Of a stretch of DNA of 64,000 bases, positions 42,098-51,681 are shown piece after piece; positions within the stretch are counted from its first letter, which is position 1, and every line of letters begins with the position of its first letter. Below the pieces are notes generated by a model. That model had not been told where the DNA came from, did not search any database, and saw nothing but the letters and a program-made list of their open reading frames with translations. The DNA comes from Geovibrio thiophilus (GTDB lineage Bacteria > Chrysiogenota > Deferribacteres > Deferribacterales > Geovibrionaceae): the NCBI RefSeq assembly GCF_004087915.1, contig NZ_CP035108.1, forward strand, positions 744,001-808,000, written 5' to 3'. A program made the translations under genes and the position numbers.

Positions 42098-44002
42098 CTA
42101 TATCCTGAACATTCTTACCGCGTTGTGCAGCTCGTCCGCCAGCCTGCTGAGCTTGCCTGTGGCGCTGCTTATTTCCATAAGCTCTTTGGTGTTGCTTTCG
42201 GAAACGGTTTTTATTCTGTCCACGGTTTTGGCTATTTCATCGGTGGTTGCGGACTGCTGCTCCGCCGCTGTTGCTATCTGGGTTGCCATGTCGGAGGTGG
42301 TGTTGGTGTTCTGTATAATTTCGCCGATGGACAACTCCGCCCTGTTTGCCTGCTCGGTTCCTGCCTGAGCGTGTTTCACGCCGCCTTCTACCTTGCTTAC
42401 CGCGTCCTTGGTGGAGCTCTGGAGTCCGCCGATCATTGATGTAATCTCCTGAGTGGCTCTCTGCGTGCGTTCCGCGAGCTTGCGCACCTCATCCGCGACA
42501 ACGGCGAAGCCGCGCCCGTGTTCTCCGGCTCTTGCCGCTTCTATGGCGGCGTTGAGCGCCAGAAGGTTTGTCTGGTCTGCTATATCGTTGATTACGTTGA
42601 CTATCTCACTGATTTTACCCGATGATGCGCCCACGGATTCGATGACTGAAGCGGACTCCTTGATGAATGCGGCAATATCCGCCACTTTCTGCACTGTTCC
42701 CATCACTGAATCCTTGCTGTATTCGGCGCTTTTCAGTGTATTGTTAGCCTGTTCCGCCGTGCTGGAGGCATTTTCGGCTATCTGCTGAATAGTCTGGTTC
42801 ATCTCTTCGATCGCCGCGGCGAGTTCGTTGGTGTCTCCCGTCTGGTGTCCGAGACCTTCGGATATTCCCGTGACAGCGTGGGCAAGCTCCGAGCTTGAAT
42901 CTGTCATGGTTCCGGCGAGATCGTCGACCTGACGTATTATGTCCTGAATCCTCTGCATGAACCTGTTGAACAGCTTCGCCACTGTACCCAGCTCGTCTGT
43001 GCGGGTCTCATCCAGACGCTTGGAAAGGTCTGCCTCGCCCTCCGCTATGTCCTGAAGTCTCGTCACAAGAGTGTCGATGGGGCTTAAGAGCTTTTTGGTG
43101 AAGAAAAATATTACAAGCACGGAAAGCGCAGTGATCAGAAAGCCCGTAAAAATCTGCTTGAGAAGCTTTGAGTGGACATCGCCGAATACCGCTTCATCGG
43201 AAATCGCCGTAAACACATACCAGCCGAGGGAGGGCACTGCGGAGCCCGAGAGAAGATAATCCTGCCCGTCTGTTTTAAACGGAACCGTACCTTCCCTGCT
43301 GTTTATTATGCTCTCTATGCTGCCGAGCTTGGGGTCAAGGTCTGAGAGCTTTTTGCTGAGAACATATTCCTTGTTTCGGTGAACGAGAATTACGCCGTCT
43401 TTATTGGTGATGAATGTGAACCCTTCATTGCCGCTACTTCTGGAAAGCACGGAGGTCACTATATCTGTCATGGTGACATCAGACGCGAGAACGCCGGCGA
43501 ACCGTCCGCCCTGATAAACAGGCTTCATGAACGATATGATCAGTCTGCCGTCCTCCGCGTCGGCATAGGGCTCCGTTGCGGAAACGGCATTGTTGCTTTT
43601 AGCGCCCTGATACCAAGGTCTCTTTCTGGGGTCATAGTCCGCCGGAAGGTTGATATGATCAGAGGGAAGAAACTCTCCCGTAGCTTCGACGCCAACGTAC
43701 ATAAGGTCGAAGGCATGGGAATCCGAAACCAGTTTAAGATTTTTTGTGAGATTGTCTATGTCGCTGAGCGCATACTCCCCCTTATTGCCGAGATCTTCGG
43801 CGAAAACATCCACTGCCTTCATTTTTGACTTTGACCATGCGTCAACATAAAGCGCGGTTTCGTCAGATACCGCTTTCTGTGAACTGTTTATTATTCCTCT
43901 GGAAAGATCCTTTTTATCGCCGTAGGACTGTATGTTCAGGATAGCCGAACTGATAAGGAACACAGCCAGCGTTATGATGAACAGTTTAAGCTTGAGACTC
44001 AT
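42098..44002 (-). CDS. Methyl-accepting chemotaxis protein with double Cache domain
   Basis: A 634-residue receptor. First helix at about residues 5-25, periplasmic dCache_1 domain (~30-270) with the amino-acid/amine-sensor-like [12 protein letters not shown] and RPWYQGAK...[21 protein letters not shown], second helix ~275-300, HAMP ~305-360, then the signalling domain with [39 protein letters not shown]. dCache_1 with RPWY is typical of ligand pockets for amino acids, purines or similar solutes. The ATG at 44002 has AGGAGGAG 4 bases upstream. It has its own terminator. No che operon is nearby, so it reports to CheA/W encoded elsewhere. Confidence 0.95.
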   Translation of the reverse strand: MSLKLKLFIITLAVFLISSAILNIQSYGDKKDLSRGIINSSQKAVSDETALYVDAWSKSKMKAVDVFAEDLGNKGEYALSDIDNLTKNLKLVSDSHAFDLMYVGVEATGEFLPSDHINLPADYDPRKRPWYQGAKSNNAVSATEPYADAEDGRLIISFMKPVYQGGRFAGVLASDVTMTDIVTSVLSRSSGNEGFTFITNKDGVILVHRNKEYVLSKKLSDLDPKLGSIESIINSREGTVPFKTDGQDYLLSGSAVPSLGWYVFTAISDEAVFGDVHSKLLKQIFTGFLITALSVLVIFFFTKKLLSPIDTLVTRLQDIAEGEADLSKRLDETRTDELGTVAKLFNRFMQRIQDIIRQVDDLAGTMTDSSSELAHAVTGISEGLGHQTGDTNELAAAIEEMNQTIQQIAENASSTAEQANNTLKSAEYSKDSVMGTVQKVADIAAFIKESASVIESVGASSGKISEIVNVINDIADQTNLLALNAAIEAARAGEHGRGFAVVADEVRKLAERTQRATQEITSMIGGLQSSTKDAVSKVEGGVKHAQAGTEQANRAELSIGEIIQNTNTTSDMATQIATAAEQQSATTDEIAKTVDRIKTVSESNTKELMEISSATGKLSRLADELHNAVRMFRI

Positions 44003-44509
44003 CCGCTCCTCCTTGTGTTGTGCGGGCAAAACTGCCGACAGACTTTCTAAATATGTACTTTGACAAGCAAGTGCAATGCCTTTTTTGTGCTTTAAACAAA
44101 ATTTTACAAATATTTTACGCTAAGTTCATGGAGCAGAAAGATTTTGTTCATAAAATAAATCTATAGTAAAACAGATTAACGGAGTTGTTTTATCTTAAAT
44201 AATCAGTATAAATCATTATCTTTTTACTTTTATTAATGCTTTAACTCTGCTGAACGTGCGGACAGCGATCACCCCGTGAAGCTCCTTGACACAGTTAATA
44301 TCCTTAATAAATATGCGGTGCTCTCTAAAACCGTGCTTGCGTGTGAATGCGGCTGTCTTCTGCGATGCTGCTCACTGAACGGTCAGAGGATAGGCAGACT
44401 GCCGCCTCTTTTCTGACCGCTGCGGTCTGTGTTCTTGCTTCATATGTGTCATAGATGTATTATGATTATAAGCAGACCCTTTGCGGAGGGTTTTGACTCG
44501 GAGGAGACT
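44003..44509. other. Intergenic region before 3-hydroxyisobutyrate dehydrogenase-family gene
   Basis: About 507 bases with no credible gene. AT-rich in the first 220 bases (chemoreceptor promoter side), then GC-balanced from about 44250. The latter part contains a strong hairpin at 44380-44419: CGGTCAG pairs with CTGACCG, with an inner AGGCAG/CTGCC stem. I cannot assign the hairpin to an RNA family. Confidence 0.55.
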
Positions 44510-45364
44510 ATGAAAACCGGATTCATCGGAATGGGCAATCTCGGAAAAGCCATGGCGGGAAGGCTGATTGAGCAGGGATTTGAGCTTGTCGTGTGGAACA
44601 GAACCCTTGAGAAATGCGAAGGACTCGGGGCTGAGATTGCCGAATCCCCCGCCGCTGTTATTTCCGCCGCTGATGTGACCGTGCTTAATCTGTTTGACAC
44701 GGCGGCTGTTCTGGACGTACTCTGGATGGAGAACGGACTCTTGTCAGCGGATATTGAAGGCAAGCTTATAATAGATACGACAACCAACCACTTCGGCGAT
44801 GTTTTTCAGCTTTATGACGAGGTGGAATCAATGGGCGGAATGTACCTTGAGGCTCCGGTGCTGGGTAGCACTGTTCCCGCCGCGAAGGGGCTTCTGGTGG
44901 TGCTTGCCTCTGGCTCTGCGAAGGCTCTTGAGAAGGCCCGTCCTGTGCTTGACGCCGTGGGCAGGAAAACCTGCTGGCTGGAAAAGGAAGGCGCCGCCTC
45001 AAAGGTCAAGGTTATAAACAACATGCTTCTGGGTGTCTTCTGCGCGTCCATAGCCGAAGCTGCGGCTCTGGGAGAAAAGGCGGGGATAAACAAAGCTGAG
45101 CTGCTGGATATTCTCGCTGAGGGAGCGGGAAAATCCCTTGTTATGGATGCTAAAAAAGACAAAATCATAAACGGTGACTTCTCAGCCCAGTTCAGCGGCG
45201 CCTGCATATTCAAGGATATGGGGTATCTCCAGTCGCTGGCGCATGAGCTGCGCACGCCTCTTTACACGGGTTCTCTGGTGAAGGAGCTGTTCGGCGAAAT
45301 GTTCCGCAAGGGGATTGCCGATGAGGACTTCTCCGCTGTTTACAAAATTTTCAGCGGTGAGTGA
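44510..45364 (+). CDS. 3-hydroxyisobutyrate dehydrogenase-family NAD(P) reductase
   Basis: A 284-residue beta-hydroxyacid dehydrogenase. The Rossmann motif is FIGMGNLGKAMAGRL (residues 4-18), followed by WNRTLEKCE, the substrate-binding EAPVLGSTVPAAKG, and the catalytic Lys in KVINNMLLG. Relatives include glyoxylate/succinic semialdehyde reductases and 3-hydroxyisobutyrate dehydrogenase; the exact acid is not clear. The ATG at 44510 is chosen because GGAGGAG lies 4 bases upstream. The reverse-strand frames here are not genes. Confidence 0.9.
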   Translation: MKTGFIGMGNLGKAMAGRLIEQGFELVVWNRTLEKCEGLGAEIAESPAAVISAADVTVLNLFDTAAVLDVLWMENGLLSADIEGKLIIDTTTNHFGDVFQLYDEVESMGGMYLEAPVLGSTVPAAKGLLVVLASGSAKALEKARPVLDAVGRKTCWLEKEGAASKVKVINNMLLGVFCASIAEAAALGEKAGINKAELLDILAEGAGKSLVMDAKKDKIINGDFSAQFSGACIFKDMGYLQSLAHELRTPLYTGSLVKELFGEMFRKGIADEDFSAVYKIFSGE

Positions 45365-45404
45365 GGGAGTTTCAGCGCATTTAATTTAAAGTAATGGTGC
45401 TCGG

Positions 45405-46751
45405 ATGGTAATAACAAATATGCACACAGCAGAAGGCACGGTTTACAGGAATAATTTACGTTCTTATGTTATTTCACGTCTTGATCTTATTATGGGGCTC
45501 TCCCGTGTTGTGGATTTGGTGAATCCGTTTATTGACGGGCATCATCAGCGTGTGGCGTATATTGCTGGCGTGATCGCCCGGGAATGCGGTCTGCCGGAGA
45601 ATGATGTTAACGATATAGTCTCCGCTTCCGCTCTGCACGACATTGGCGTTGTAGCGGAAAAGGAGTTCAAGGAGCTGGCAAATCCAGAATTCAGCGGACA
45701 TGAGTACGGTCACGGCTATGTGGGGCATCTGCTTTTCAGAGATACCGACTGCTTCGGCAGTATAGCCTCCATGATCCGTTATCACCATGAAAAATGGAAC
45801 CACGGCAAGGCAGCCAGAGAGCTTGGTTCCGCTCTGCCCGAAGGGGCTCTGATAATCCATTTGGCGGACAGGGTGGATATACTCACCGACAGAAACAGGA
45901 CCGCCCTTGAACAGAAGGCTGCTGTAATCGACAAAATATCCTCAATGAAGGGGCGGTGGTTTAAGCCCGCCCATGTGGACGCCTTTCTCCACGCCGCCGA
46001 GAAGGAATCCTTCTGGTTCAACCTTGAGGAGCCGGACAAATACAGGCTTCTCAAACGGGGCTACCGCTTTAATACACTGATTCTCGGTCAGGAGGAGATT
46101 CTTGAAATATCCAAGCTGATCAGCCGGATCATAGATTTCAGATGCAGCTTCACATCCACGCATTCGGCGGGAGTGGCGAAATCAGCTTCTCTGCTCGCTG
46201 AGATATGCGGAATGGACGCCGGATCCGTGCGCAATATGGAAGTGGCGGGTTATCTGCATGATTTGGGCAAGCTGGCGGTTCTTCCTGATGTGCTTTATAA
46301 AAACGGCGCGCTGAACATCAGCGAGCAGCGGATGATAAAAAAACACACTTACTACACTTATTACGCTCTCAACTGTTTCGAGATATTTGACCATATCAAG
46401 GAATGGGCTTCCTTCCACCATGAAACTCTGGACGGCAACGGCTATCCCTTCCATGTGAAAGGGGACAGGCTTGACCTTGGCTGCCGCATCATGGCTGTGG
46501 CGGATATTTTCACAGCACTCACAGAGGACAGACCCTACAGAGCCGGTATGGACAGTGAAGGGGTGATCTCCGTTCTGGATGAGCTCGCTGAGAAAAATAA
46601 GATAGACGCCCGTGTTGTCGCCGCCCTGAAAGACAATTATACGCGGATAAACACCGGAAGGGAAGAGGCGCAGGCAGCCGCAGCCGTGTCCTTCAGGGAG
46701 TTCTTGGGCAATATGCAGGGGAAGGGGATAGAGCTTTATCTGGATGAGTAG
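45405..46751 (+). CDS. Tandem HD/HD-GYP protein
   Basis: A 448-residue cytoplasmic protein with two HD modules. The first (about residues 40-200: HHQRVAYIAGVIA, ALHDIGVVAE, YHHEKWNHG) is HD-like but lacks GYP. The second (~245-415) has YLHDLGKLAVLPDVLY, FHHETLDGNGYPFHV and DIFTALTEDRPYR, the complete HD-GYP set. The second should degrade c-di-GMP and the first may be a sensor. It follows the dehydrogenase gene after 40 bases; the start ATG has only a weak SD (GGTGCTCGG). Confidence 0.92.
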   Translation: MVITNMHTAEGTVYRNNLRSYVISRLDLIMGLSRVVDLVNPFIDGHHQRVAYIAGVIARECGLPENDVNDIVSASALHDIGVVAEKEFKELANPEFSGHEYGHGYVGHLLFRDTDCFGSIASMIRYHHEKWNHGKAARELGSALPEGALIIHLADRVDILTDRNRTALEQKAAVIDKISSMKGRWFKPAHVDAFLHAAEKESFWFNLEEPDKYRLLKRGYRFNTLILGQEEILEISKLISRIIDFRCSFTSTHSAGVAKSASLLAEICGMDAGSVRNMEVAGYLHDLGKLAVLPDVLYKNGALNISEQRMIKKHTYYTYYALNCFEIFDHIKEWASFHHETLDGNGYPFHVKGDRLDLGCRIMAVADIFTALTEDRPYRAGMDSEGVISVLDELAEKNKIDARVVAALKDNYTRINTGREEAQAAAAVSFREFLGNMQGKGIELYLDE

Positions 46752-46754
46752 TTT

Positions 46755-47111
46755 TCAGTTCCCGCTGAATTCCACTGAGAACAGAGGCTTGTCATCGGGA
46801 AATTTTTCCAGCACCTTTTCGCCGTACTCGTTCATTATTTCCTCAAGCGCCTTGTCAGCCCATTGGCTTTCCGGTATCTTACGGGCGGCAACGTAAATGT
46901 CACGGCAGACTGTGGTGAAATAATCCAGACGGTTGCTTGTCCAACACTCTATTCCGAGAATGTCAATTCCGCAACTCTTTGCTTTATCAAGAAGTTTTTT
47001 TATATTATCCGCATCGAAGAACGGTGTCTCGGGCTCATGCTCCGTAATGCGGAAATGGATACCCTCAAGCAGTTCATCGTGCAGCGTTGTGTTCATTTTT
47101 TTAAAAGTCAT
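46755..47111 (-). CDS. Small hypothetical protein
   Basis: A 118-residue soluble acidic protein that I do not recognise. Features are EGIHFRITEHEPETPFFDADNIKKLLDKAKSCGIDILGIECW and two cysteines. There is no signal or membrane helix. It is 3 bases from the convergent HD-GYP stop. The start could be the ATG at 47111 or at 47096; only weak AGG sequences are upstream. It seems a real gene because codon use fits the neighbours and no competing frame exists on the other strand. Confidence 0.5.
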   Translation of the reverse strand: MTFKKMNTTLHDELLEGIHFRITEHEPETPFFDADNIKKLLDKAKSCGIDILGIECWTSNRLDYFTTVCRDIYVAARKIPESQWADKALEEIMNEYGEKVLEKFPDDKPLFSVEFSGN

Positions 47112-47299
47112 TGCTGTAAAACCTGAAATATTAATAGAATGATGTTCTGATTTATAATAAGACTATACAGGTAAAGAATAGGGCTGTCAAGCAATTGTTA
47201 AGCCTTTTCGGTGTGAAAAGGCTGAGTCAGTTTTGCGGCGTGCCTTTTTGGAGTTCATATGTTAAAACAGGTTAAACTCACGATTAAACGGGGTGGCGT

Positions 47300-47911
47300 A
47301 TGAACAGGTTTGACAAAGCCGCAGCAGGCTGGGACGCCAAGGAACGCAGGGTGAAACTTGCCCGTGACATAGCGGATGCTGTAATGAAAAAAGTCAGCAT
47401 AGACAGGAACATGTCCGTTCTGGACGTGGGCACGGGCACAGGGCTTATTCTTCTTTCTTTTTACGGGAAGGCGGGCAGATTAACCGGAGCGGACAGCTCA
47501 CTGGGAATGCTTGACACGCTGAAGGAAAAAGCGGAAAGCGCGCAGATCGATATTGAAACCCTGATTTTTGATGCCGCCTCGGATCAGCTCCCCGTTGAAA
47601 ACTATGACTTGATAACCTCCGGAATGATGCTGCACCATCTTGAGGATGTGCGGATATTCTTCCGCAAGGCTCATGCGGCGCTGAAAAAGGGCGGGCATTT
47701 CTGCGCGGCGGATCTGGAAACGGAGGACGGCAGCTTTCACGACAGCTCCGAAGGCGTCCGCCATTACGGTTTTGATAAGGAGTTCATTCGCAGTGCGGCG
47801 GAGGAATGCGGGTTTATAAATGTCTCAGTTGAGGCAGTGACCTCAGTGGCTAAGGAGAGGGACGGAAAGGTGAGACTGTTCCCTGTTTTCCTGCTGAGTG
47901 CGGAGAAGTAA
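47300..47911 (+). CDS. Class I SAM-dependent methyltransferase
   Basis: A 203-residue Rossmann-fold methyltransferase. The SAM motif I is VLDVGTGTGLILLSF (residues ~40-54), motif II is GADSSLGMLDTL, and post-motif ITSGMMLHHLEDV. It resembles the UbiE/methyltransf_11 group without the C-terminal signature that names a substrate. It is cytoplasmic and alone between two short-gene regions. The start ATG follows GGGGTGG. Confidence 0.85.
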   Translation: MNRFDKAAAGWDAKERRVKLARDIADAVMKKVSIDRNMSVLDVGTGTGLILLSFYGKAGRLTGADSSLGMLDTLKEKAESAQIDIETLIFDAASDQLPVENYDLITSGMMLHHLEDVRIFFRKAHAALKKGGHFCAADLETEDGSFHDSSEGVRHYGFDKEFIRSAAEECGFINVSVEAVTSVAKERDGKVRLFPVFLLSAEK

Positions 47912-48255
47912 GCCCCATGTTTTCCGTAATGCGGTTATTTGATTAGCAGCCTTACGGCTTTTATTTTTTTTCAGTTCATTTCATCCACGTTTAAAAGCCC
48001 GTCATGACAGACTTTTTTCTCTGAGCCCTTTCCGATAAGGTGTTTGGGAAAATCACGCTTGTTAATATAACAAAAATAAATGTTGATCCATAATAAATAC
48101 AATGGTATCCATTCTGTGTTATCAATATTTCTTATAAGCATGTTTATTTTTTCTGATAGCTTTATTGTTTATTGAACGCAGAATATGATGCCCTGTTGCC
48201 TTGGGAGGCGTATGGGGTTAAAATCCGCTTATCAATGAAGATAGTGAGGCGGAAT
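47912..48255. other. Intergenic region, terminator-like hairpin and AT-rich stretch
   Basis: AGCC-TTAC-GGCT followed by a T-rich run (47947-47972) looks like a terminator of the methyltransferase gene. The remaining about 280 bases are AT-rich and hold no clear gene; upstream frames of the HD-domain gene run into this region without an SD. Confidence 0.5.
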
Positions 48256-48813
48256 ATGGAACTTAACAGAGAAAGCGCTTATGCGCTTCTGACTGAGTAT
48301 ACAAAATCGGATTCGCTGCTGAAGCACGCTCTCTCGGTGGAGCAGGCTATGAGGGCTTATGCCCGCAGGCTGGGCGGCGATGAGGAGAAATGGGGAATAG
48401 CCGGACTGATTCACGATTTTGACTATGAGCAGTTCCCGACCCTTGAGGATCATCCTTATAAGGGCTGTGAGATACTCAGGGAGAAGGGCTGGACGGAAGA
48501 TATAATAAGAGCTGTAATGAGCCATGGAGAACACACCGGAGTGACACGTGAAACCCCTATGGAAAAAGCGCTCTTCGCGGTGGATGAGCTTTGCGGCTTT
48601 CTTCTCGCCTGTGCTTATGTCCGCCCTGACAGGAAGATCTCCATGGTTGAAGTTAAAAGCGTCAAGAAGAAGCTGAAAGACAAAAGTTTCGCAAGAGCAG
48701 TGAACAGGGAAGACATAGCCAAGGGAATAGAAGAACTCGGAGTGGAGGCGGATGAGCATATACGCTTTGTTATAGACGCTCTCTCTGAGATTTCGGATGA
48801 ACTCGGGCTTTAA
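48256..48813 (+). CDS. HD-domain (HDIG) protein
   Basis: A 185-residue protein with a single HD hydrolase domain: HALSVEQAMRAYAR (first His), GLIHDFDYEQFP (HD), and MSHGEHTGVTRE, the metal-site pattern, then an HD-like ALFAVDELCGF. It resembles small HDIG proteins annotated as hydrolases. Substrate unknown. The ATG at 48256 is chosen because GAGG lies 6 bases upstream. It converges on the B12/radical SAM gene. Confidence 0.8.
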   Translation: MELNRESAYALLTEYTKSDSLLKHALSVEQAMRAYARRLGGDEEKWGIAGLIHDFDYEQFPTLEDHPYKGCEILREKGWTEDIIRAVMSHGEHTGVTRETPMEKALFAVDELCGFLLACAYVRPDRKISMVEVKSVKKKLKDKSFARAVNREDIAKGIEELGVEADEHIRFVIDALSEISDELGL

Positions 48814-48822
48814 AGGATATTA

Positions 48823-50160
48823 TCACAGACTACACCTCTGGAGGGGCGGCACTGAGTAGTTATCGGACTCGGTGACCGCCTTTTCCGCATCTCCGGTTTC
48901 GGCGAATACTTTCCTGAAATATGCCAGTCTGTTGGACTTCTCCATCTGAGCCTTCCATGAGCCGTACTGAATGCCGTATCCGGCAAGTTTTTCCAGCGTG
49001 GCGGCAGTCTTAGGCGACACGGTCACAGGCGGAAGATTCCCGAACGGGGTTCCGGCAAGGGGCATGAAGGTGTGGCTGTGCACCTTTGCGCCCATGGAGA
49101 ACAGCTCGGTCATGAAGCGGATGCTCTCCTCCTCATCCTCCTCCGTTTCGCCGGGCAGACCGAACATGAAATCCACATTGGCAGCGAAGCCGTTTCCGAG
49201 GATAATCCGCACCGCCCTTCTTACGTCATCCACGGTGTGGCTGCGTCCGATGTGCCGCATCAGCCTGTCGCTTCCCGTCTGAGCGCCTATCACCATATTG
49301 CCGTTGGAAACATAAGCCGCCAGAAGCTCCATTGACTCCTCCGTGACAGAGGTTGGGAATACCTCCGACGGGAAGGAGCCGAAGTGGATATTCCGTCCGT
49401 CAGCGCATTTTTTCATATCACTGAGAAATTTTTCGAGGAAAGGCAGATTCGGTCTGCCGACATCACGGCTTCCGTATGAGAGGCAGTCCGGCGTTATAAA
49501 GCGCAGATCCTTCACGCCGAGAGAGACGAGCCTTTCCGCATAGCCAAGCACCTTTTCGGGCGCTCTGTGCCGGTAGCGTGCTCCCTGAATGTAGCTTGTC
49601 TGGCAGTATCTGCACGCCACCGGACAGCCTCTGGTTATTTCTATGTAGCTGAATTTGATGAGGCGTTCGGGAAACGGCGGATAATCATCAAGATTCACCG
49701 CCTGTGCCCGCCCCTTGGAGACGAGTCTGCCGTTCTCAAGTCTGCATACGCCCCTTATTTCACAGGGATCGGTTTCGTTTATGAGCGCTGCTGTCAGAGC
49801 CGGAAAGGCATATTCCCCCTCTCCTTTCACCGCATAATCGAACCCGCAGCCGAGAGTTTCCTCAACAGAACCGCTGGGGTGGGCTCCGCCTGCTATGTAA
49901 AGCGGCGGAACGGGGAGTTTGGCGAGCTGCTTTTTGAGGAGGAGAAGCTCCTTCACTGTGTCCAGAAAGTGCAGTGTGGTGAATGAAAAGCATACAACAG
50001 GCAGAAGACCTTCCTCAGAGGCCTTTGCCGCTTCCTTTACAATATCCTCCCTGTTCCAGAGGACAGACGGCTCAAGCTCCGCTGTTTCGGGGCAGATCTG
50101 CAATGCTCCGGTCAGTGCGGCTATGCTGTTCTTATTAAATTTATGGGAGAGGATCAGCAC
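48823..50160 (-). CDS. B12-binding/radical SAM protein (MJ_1487-like)
   Basis: A 445-residue enzyme. The N-terminal ~140 residues are a cobalamin-binding-like alpha/beta domain (VVCFSFTTLHF, YIAGGAHPSG, VKGEGEYAF), followed by the radical SAM core with the CxxxCxxC motif ITRGCPVACRYCQTS (~residue 185). IGAQTGSDRLMRHIGR and NVDFMFGLPGETEEDEEE follow. I recall this order from an uncharacterised B12-SAM family typified by MJ_1487 but cannot verify it. It may methylate an unreactive carbon. Substrate unknown; it is alone and convergent with the HD gene. Confidence 0.88.
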   Translation of the reverse strand: MLILSHKFNKNSIAALTGALQICPETAELEPSVLWNREDIVKEAAKASEEGLLPVVCFSFTTLHFLDTVKELLLLKKQLAKLPVPPLYIAGGAHPSGSVEETLGCGFDYAVKGEGEYAFPALTAALINETDPCEIRGVCRLENGRLVSKGRAQAVNLDDYPPFPERLIKFSYIEITRGCPVACRYCQTSYIQGARYRHRAPEKVLGYAERLVSLGVKDLRFITPDCLSYGSRDVGRPNLPFLEKFLSDMKKCADGRNIHFGSFPSEVFPTSVTEESMELLAAYVSNGNMVIGAQTGSDRLMRHIGRSHTVDDVRRAVRIILGNGFAANVDFMFGLPGETEEDEEESIRFMTELFSMGAKVHSHTFMPLAGTPFGNLPPVTVSPKTAATLEKLAGYGIQYGSWKAQMEKSNRLAYFRKVFAETGDAEKAVTESDNYSVPPLQRCSL

Positions 50161-50300
50161 CTTAACTTTTCTCAGAAAAACTCCTCATACACTTACGGAA
50201 GAAAAATAACTTTTTCTCCGCCAGTTGGCAAAAGAAAAATGCGCAGGTGATATTTGCCGCCTGTTGGGTTATAATGTAAAATCTCAGAAAGGAGAATAAA

Positions 50301-51665
50301 TTGGATCTTAAAGACAGAAAATATACACTTTTCGCCGTTATGGCAGGCTATTTCCTCACCGGATTCATGGGCAGCGCAATGGTGGTGGCTGTTCCGGTGA
50401 TAGCGCTGAATATGCAGATGAGCGTGACAATGACCGGATGGGTCATCTCAGGCTTCGTGCTGGCAAGCGCCATACTCCTCATGCCTGCGGGCAGATTTGC
50501 CGACTACATGGGCTATACCTCCGTTTTCAGGGCGGGTATGGCATCCTTCGCTGTTACCACACTCGCCTGCGGGTTTGCCCCGTCGGGTGAGATGCTGATC
50601 TTTTTCAGATTTCTTCAGGGCGCAGCCTCTGCGCTCATATATTGCAGCGGCATGGCGCTTATCTCCTGCGTTTATCCGCCGGAAGAGCGGGGGCGTGCCA
50701 TAGGCTGGGTGACCTTCACTGTGTATACAGGACTCTCCGTGGGTCCGGTCATAGGCGGCTTCTTGAACGAGATTTACGGCTGGCGCAGCATCCTTCATGT
50801 CACATGGGTTATGGCGGCGTTTGTTTCACTTTATTCTTTCAGGGTGCTTCAGCCTGTGCGGGGGCGTGAGGGCAAGGTGAGCGACTACACCGGAATGGCG
50901 CTGTTTATGCTGATGGTGCTGCTTATTTTCGGCGGGCTCTCCGTGCCGGACACGCGGGGATATTCCGCCTTCGGTTTGGGGCTTATCGTGATGGTGATCA
51001 TGACTTATTACGAATACAGACAGAAAGATCCGCTGATCAATGTACGCCTGTTCTTCGGTAACCGCACCTTCGGCTTTGCCAACAGCGCGTCCATGCTGAA
51101 CTACTGCGCCACCTCCGGCGTTCTGTTCCTTGTAAGCATGGAGCTCCAGCTTAATTACGGGCTCACCTCCGAAAAGGCAGGGATGGTTATGCTGGCGCAG
51201 CCCTTGGCAATGGCTGCCGTCACCCCTTTTGCGGGGAAAATGTCCGACAGATCAAACCCGAAAAACCTTGCCTTCGGCGGGATGCTGCTTATCGCCTGCG
51301 TGCTTGCCGCCATGGCGTTCATGACGGGCAGAGCGCAGCTTTATCAGGTTGCTCTCATGCTGTTTATTCTGGGTTTGGGTCTAGGCATATTCTCCACGCC
51401 GAACAATACGGTGATCATGAACTCCGTGGAAAAAAAGGATTACGGCTTCGCCGCATCCTCTCTCTCCACCATGCGTCTCATGGGGCAGACCTTCAGCATA
51501 GCGGCGTCAGTGATACTGCTTAATATGTTCGCCGGCTCCGCGAAACTGGAAACCATGAGCGAGGAAGGGCTCACAGCCGCTCTTCGCGCTGCTTTCATAC
51601 TGTTTGCGCTGATCTGTGCCGCGGGGGCAGTTATGTCCCTTGCCGGAAGAAACTCCGCAAAATAA
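50301..51665 (+). CDS. MFS transporter, EmrB/DHA2-like
   Basis: A 454-residue membrane protein with 12-14 helices. MFS signatures are GRFADYMGYTSVFRAG (motif A), RFLQGAASALIYCSGMA and GPVIGGFLNEIYGWRSI, the last being typical of drug:H+ antiporters of the DHA2 type. It likely exports a drug-like or metabolite compound by proton antiport. The start is TTG at 50301 with GGAG about 7 bases upstream. CorA follows after 16 bases and probably shares the transcript. Confidence 0.9.
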   Translation: MDLKDRKYTLFAVMAGYFLTGFMGSAMVVAVPVIALNMQMSVTMTGWVISGFVLASAILLMPAGRFADYMGYTSVFRAGMASFAVTTLACGFAPSGEMLIFFRFLQGAASALIYCSGMALISCVYPPEERGRAIGWVTFTVYTGLSVGPVIGGFLNEIYGWRSILHVTWVMAAFVSLYSFRVLQPVRGREGKVSDYTGMALFMLMVLLIFGGLSVPDTRGYSAFGLGLIVMVIMTYYEYRQKDPLINVRLFFGNRTFGFANSASMLNYCATSGVLFLVSMELQLNYGLTSEKAGMVMLAQPLAMAAVTPFAGKMSDRSNPKNLAFGGMLLIACVLAAMAFMTGRAQLYQVALMLFILGLGLGIFSTPNNTVIMNSVEKKDYGFAASSLSTMRLMGQTFSIAASVILLNMFAGSAKLETMSEEGLTAALRAAFILFALICAAGAVMSLAGRNSAK

Positions 51666-51681
51666 ACGGGAGGCTTTGTTC

